Assembly (NCBI GenBank): GCA_963678705.1
Contig: OY783216.1
Location: forward strand, 15,206,596-15,270,595
Origin: Panorpa germanica
Lineage: Eukaryota > Arthropoda > Insecta > Mecoptera > Panorpidae
DNA length: 64,000 nucleotides
Reading direction: 5' to 3'
The notes beneath the pieces are model-generated. The model saw only the letters and a program-made list of their open reading frames with translations. It ran no database searches and was not told where the DNA came from. How positions within the stretch are numbered: position 1 is the stretch's first letter; each line of letters starts with the position of its first letter. Shown piece after piece: positions 63,415-64,000 of this stretch. The position numbers and the translations under genes were made by a program.

Positions 63415-64000
63415 ATGGTTAATATCAAGAAGTTATACGCGCAATTAGAGGTTTATGATCAAACTTTAAATGATCATGTCACCTATATTGATAGCATAGA
63501 TTCAAATGACCCATCAACATACGACGTTCAAAGGATTAAGTATTGTAAGAAAAGTTGTGAGCCACTGATTGATAAATTTCAAAATGTTTGTATTGAATTA
63601 CTCCAACATTTGGATGATGCAGATAAACAAAAGCTTGCTGAAACACGTTTAAATTTGTCTAAAAAATGCAGTGATATAGGGTATGTTATAAATACGATTA
63701 TGGATCGTCATGATATCAGATCAAGTGATAACACTCCTAATTATGTAAACAATGGCATACGACTACCGACAATTTCTGTACCTAGTTTTGACGGCGGCAT
63801 AACATCATGGAATAACTTTAAATCCAGTTATGTCAGCTTAGTACATAATGTCGGATATAACAATCATTAAAAATTGCATTACTTAAGAGATTGTCTTAAA
63901 GGCGATGCCCTTGACACAATATCCTCTATTGAAATTTTACAAGAAAATTACGAATTATGTTGGAATCTCATGCTGAAAACTTATGATAACAAAAAGGCAA
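63415..64000 (+). pseudogene. BEL-2 Gag, one stop, runs off the window
   Basis: ATG 63415. Residues 1-105 form the helical N-terminal part (L-Y-A-Q-L-E-V-Y-D, Q-K-L-A-E-T-R-L); then the DUF1759 entry I-R-L-P-T-I-S-V-P-S-F-D-G and W-N-N-F-K-S-S-Y. TAA at 63868-63870 interrupts, and the same frame goes on with K-L-H-Y-L-R-D-C-L-K-G-D-A and Y-E-L-C-W-N-L-M to the window end. A single in-frame stop is the only lesion visible. Confidence 0.85.

Larger units (their letters stand above)
62313..64000 (+). mobile_element. Second BEL/Pao element, 3' part outside window
   Basis: Partial 5' LTR, primer-binding site, about 900-bp leader and Gag with a DUF1759-type core. It replaces gypsy leader at 62313; no target duplication can be checked because the right end is not visible. 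Its Gag differs clearly from that of the BEL at 5710-20621, so it is another family. Confidence 0.8.

Overview
The window is a gene-poor, AT-rich stretch of animal nuclear DNA made almost entirely of nested transposable elements. The combination of copia, BEL/Pao, Ty3/gypsy, Polinton-like, Helitron, RNase H-bearing LINE and PIF/Harbinger elements, with short GT-AG introns, points to an arthropod, most likely an insect; the sequence alone does not fix the species. I see no host gene that I would call functional, no rRNA or tRNA gene and no CRISPR.

Positions 1-34792 are one large rolling-circle element (Helitron) opened by other insertions. From the left: a copia element (1-3760) sits in the Rep reading frame. 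The Rep half (3761-5709) is split from the helicase half (20627-22130) by a BEL/Pao retrotransposon (5710-20621, 5-bp target duplication CCATT). The BEL leader is itself split by an 11,285-bp Polinton-like element (6411-17695, 6-bp duplication AACACA, ends AG...CT). That inner element is a giant palindrome: arms of 4258 and 4733 bp, each with a small Cys-rich ORF, a 153-bp tandem array and the 5' part of a family B DNA polymerase gene. After the helicase, a LINE with open ORF1 and ORF2 (22250-27999, 13-bp duplication) lies in the first unit of a 227-bp tandem repeat. The Helitron then carries a spliced, SGNH-hydrolase-like captured gene, long degenerate repeats, and ends in a hairpin followed by CTAG at 34792.

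Positions 34801-49950 hold older DNA-transposon and LINE remains: a TIR element with a four-exon transposase pseudogene on the minus strand (34801-38888), an inverted-repeat element (38946-40124), a probable solo LTR (40901-41733), a decayed YqaJ-nuclease-type gene (about 42360-43650), and a decayed LINE split by a two-gene PIF/Harbinger element (45363-48480, TAA duplication).

Positions 49951-62312 hold three related Ty3/gypsy copies head to tail (called G1, G2, G3 here), all lacking reverse transcriptase and RNase H. G1 and G3 share lesions; G2 keeps a 686-codon open frame with a scrambled integrase part. A second BEL/Pao element enters at 62313 and runs off the window.

Relative order of insertion that can be read: Helitron first; then copia, BEL and LINE into it; then the Polinton-like element into BEL. 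The elements do not form a pathway; each supplied or once supplied its own mobilisation functions.
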